Part shown: piece by piece, positions 63,201-64,000 of the stretch | How positions within the stretch are numbered: the stretch's first letter is position 1 | How the letters are laid out: each line of letters opens with the position of its first letter | NCBI RefSeq assembly: GCF_001638985.1 | Contig: NW_017265140.1 | Coordinates: 186,001-250,000, forward strand | Source: Phycomyces blakesleeanus NRRL 1555(-) | Lineage: Eukaryota; Mucoromycota; Mucoromycetes; Mucorales; Phycomycetaceae | Reading direction: 5' to 3' | Length of the DNA: 64,000 nt | Notes under the pieces: model-generated | Databases searched by the model: none | Seen by the model: only the letters and a program-made list of their open reading frames with translations | What the model was told of the DNA's origin: nothing | Made by a program: the position numbers and the translations under genes

Positions 63201-63919
63201 TTAATAAGGTCGATCACGTCTCTCATGTCTGTCCTTTCTGTATGAATCATCGCGCCCACCACCCGCATGACGACCATAATCATCGCGTCGGTCTCCTCCT
63301 CTTCCTCCTCCACCACCACCACCTGAACGGCCACCGTCATCGTTTCGGTCTCTTCCACGGTATCCACCACCGCCACCTCCACCTCGGTTGCTCGAGCCAC
63401 CCATCGAATCTGCTGGACGGCGTGCGTGACATTTAAAGCACTCGTTACGGCGGGCAAAATTGTTGGCACTGCATCTAAAATACACGACAAGAGATAATAA
63501 TAGCAACGTATTACGCGCCTGTGTATCATTCCAAGTAACAAGAAATAACAATAATCATAGTAGTAGTAGTAATAGTAATGATAGCTTACCCTTCACAAGT
63601 CCAGTCACCTTCCTTGGGTGGTGGTGCATTACCTCCTCCGCCACCGTAACCACCACGGCCACCACCTCCACCACCGTAACCACCACCACCACCGCGGCCA
63701 CTGTCTCCACCACGGAAACCACCTCCGCCACTGTTTCCGCCACGGCCGCCGCCACCACCACCACCAAAGCGACCTCCGACAGCTATATAAAATAGTTGGT
63801 CATCAAATAAAATAAAGATGATTTTTTTTTAAAAAAAATTATTCAGAATCACTTACGAGGACCATTGGTCTTTCTTTCTGCCTTGGAAACTTGAATGATA
63901 TTACCCATGAATTCCTTGC
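63201..63919 (-). CDS. RGG-rich RNA-binding protein with a RanBP2 zinc finger (partial)
   Basis: C-terminal part of an RNA-binding protein of the FET (FUS/EWS/TAF15)-like type, with more exons beyond the right edge. Exons seen are 63857-63919, 63590-63782 and 63201-63474. The first ends an RRM (GKEFMGNIIQVSKAERKTNG). Then comes a Gly/Arg-rich tract, then a RanBP2-type zinc finger (GDWTCEGCSANNFARRNECF followed by KCHARRP; Cys-x2-Cys and Cys-x2-Cys), then a second RGG/Asp-Arg-rich tail ending RRDRPY. All junctions keep phase. Such proteins bind single-stranded GU-containing RNA and act in transcription and splicing; this role is inferred from the architecture. The 5' end lies outside the window. 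Confidence 0.85.
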
Positions 63920-64000
63920 CTTTAAAAGGAGAAAGAAATAATCATTCCATAATTTAATCATCAAGACATTCATATATATATATATATATGTGTGTGTGTG

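Overview
The window is nuclear DNA from an intron-rich, very AT-rich fungus, most likely an early-diverging lineage such as Mucoromycota. The fungal signature is clear: subunits of Rpd3L and SWI/SNF-RSC chromatin complexes, an NDT80/PhoG-type factor, a Mig1/CreA-type zinc-finger protein and a Pho80/Pcl-type cyclin. Almost all genes are split by short introns, about 69 by my reading. A PD-(D/E)XK-like repeat-family protein, decayed Tc1-like DNA transposons and a homologue of the minor-spliceosome protein U11/U12-59K point away from Ascomycota and Basidiomycota. I found no bacterial, organellar, rRNA, tRNA or CRISPR content.

Layout. 1-16.4 kb is gene-poor: a polyglutamine protein (+), an RXT2-like Rpd3L subunit (-) and a three-finger C2H2 repressor-like protein (-), separated by long simple-sequence spacers. 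16.4-25.3 kb holds a divergent pair of mitochondrial genes (complex I NDUFS8 on -, mitoribosomal uS5m on +), a SWI3/RSC8 homologue with a huge Ala-Gln repeat (+) and the tRNA 2'-O-methyltransferase TRM7 (-). 25.3-29 kb is a graveyard of inverted-repeat elements. 29-36 kb is the 15-exon autophagy lipid-transfer gene ATG2 (-). 38-45.9 kb is gene-dense: a DUF3020-like protein, an F-box/ZnF-UBP/DUSP-like protein, a PDCD7/U11-U12-59K homologue (all +), then DML1/Misato and a LENG1-like CIR-domain protein (both -). After a 4.4 kb gene-free stretch come an NDT80-like factor (+) and the mitochondrial ATPase AFG1 (-). 54-58 kb contains a broken PD-(D/E)XK family gene and a decayed Tc1-like transposon. 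59.8-61.6 kb encodes a Pcl-type cyclin (-), and the right edge cuts an RGG/RanBP2-zinc-finger RNA-binding protein (-).

Most exon models were made by joining splice sites so that phase is kept and the family motif continues; they need transcript support. The strongest unusual signals are: (i) an in-frame AT-AC, U12-type intron in the RXT2-like gene, in the same window as a gene for a minor-spliceosome protein; (ii) five phase-required GC-AG introns; (iii) an F-box protein with ZnF-UBP and DUSP-like modules; (iv) Ala-Gln hexanucleotide expansions recurring in transcription and chromatin proteins; (v) several families of inverted-repeat elements, one nested inside another.
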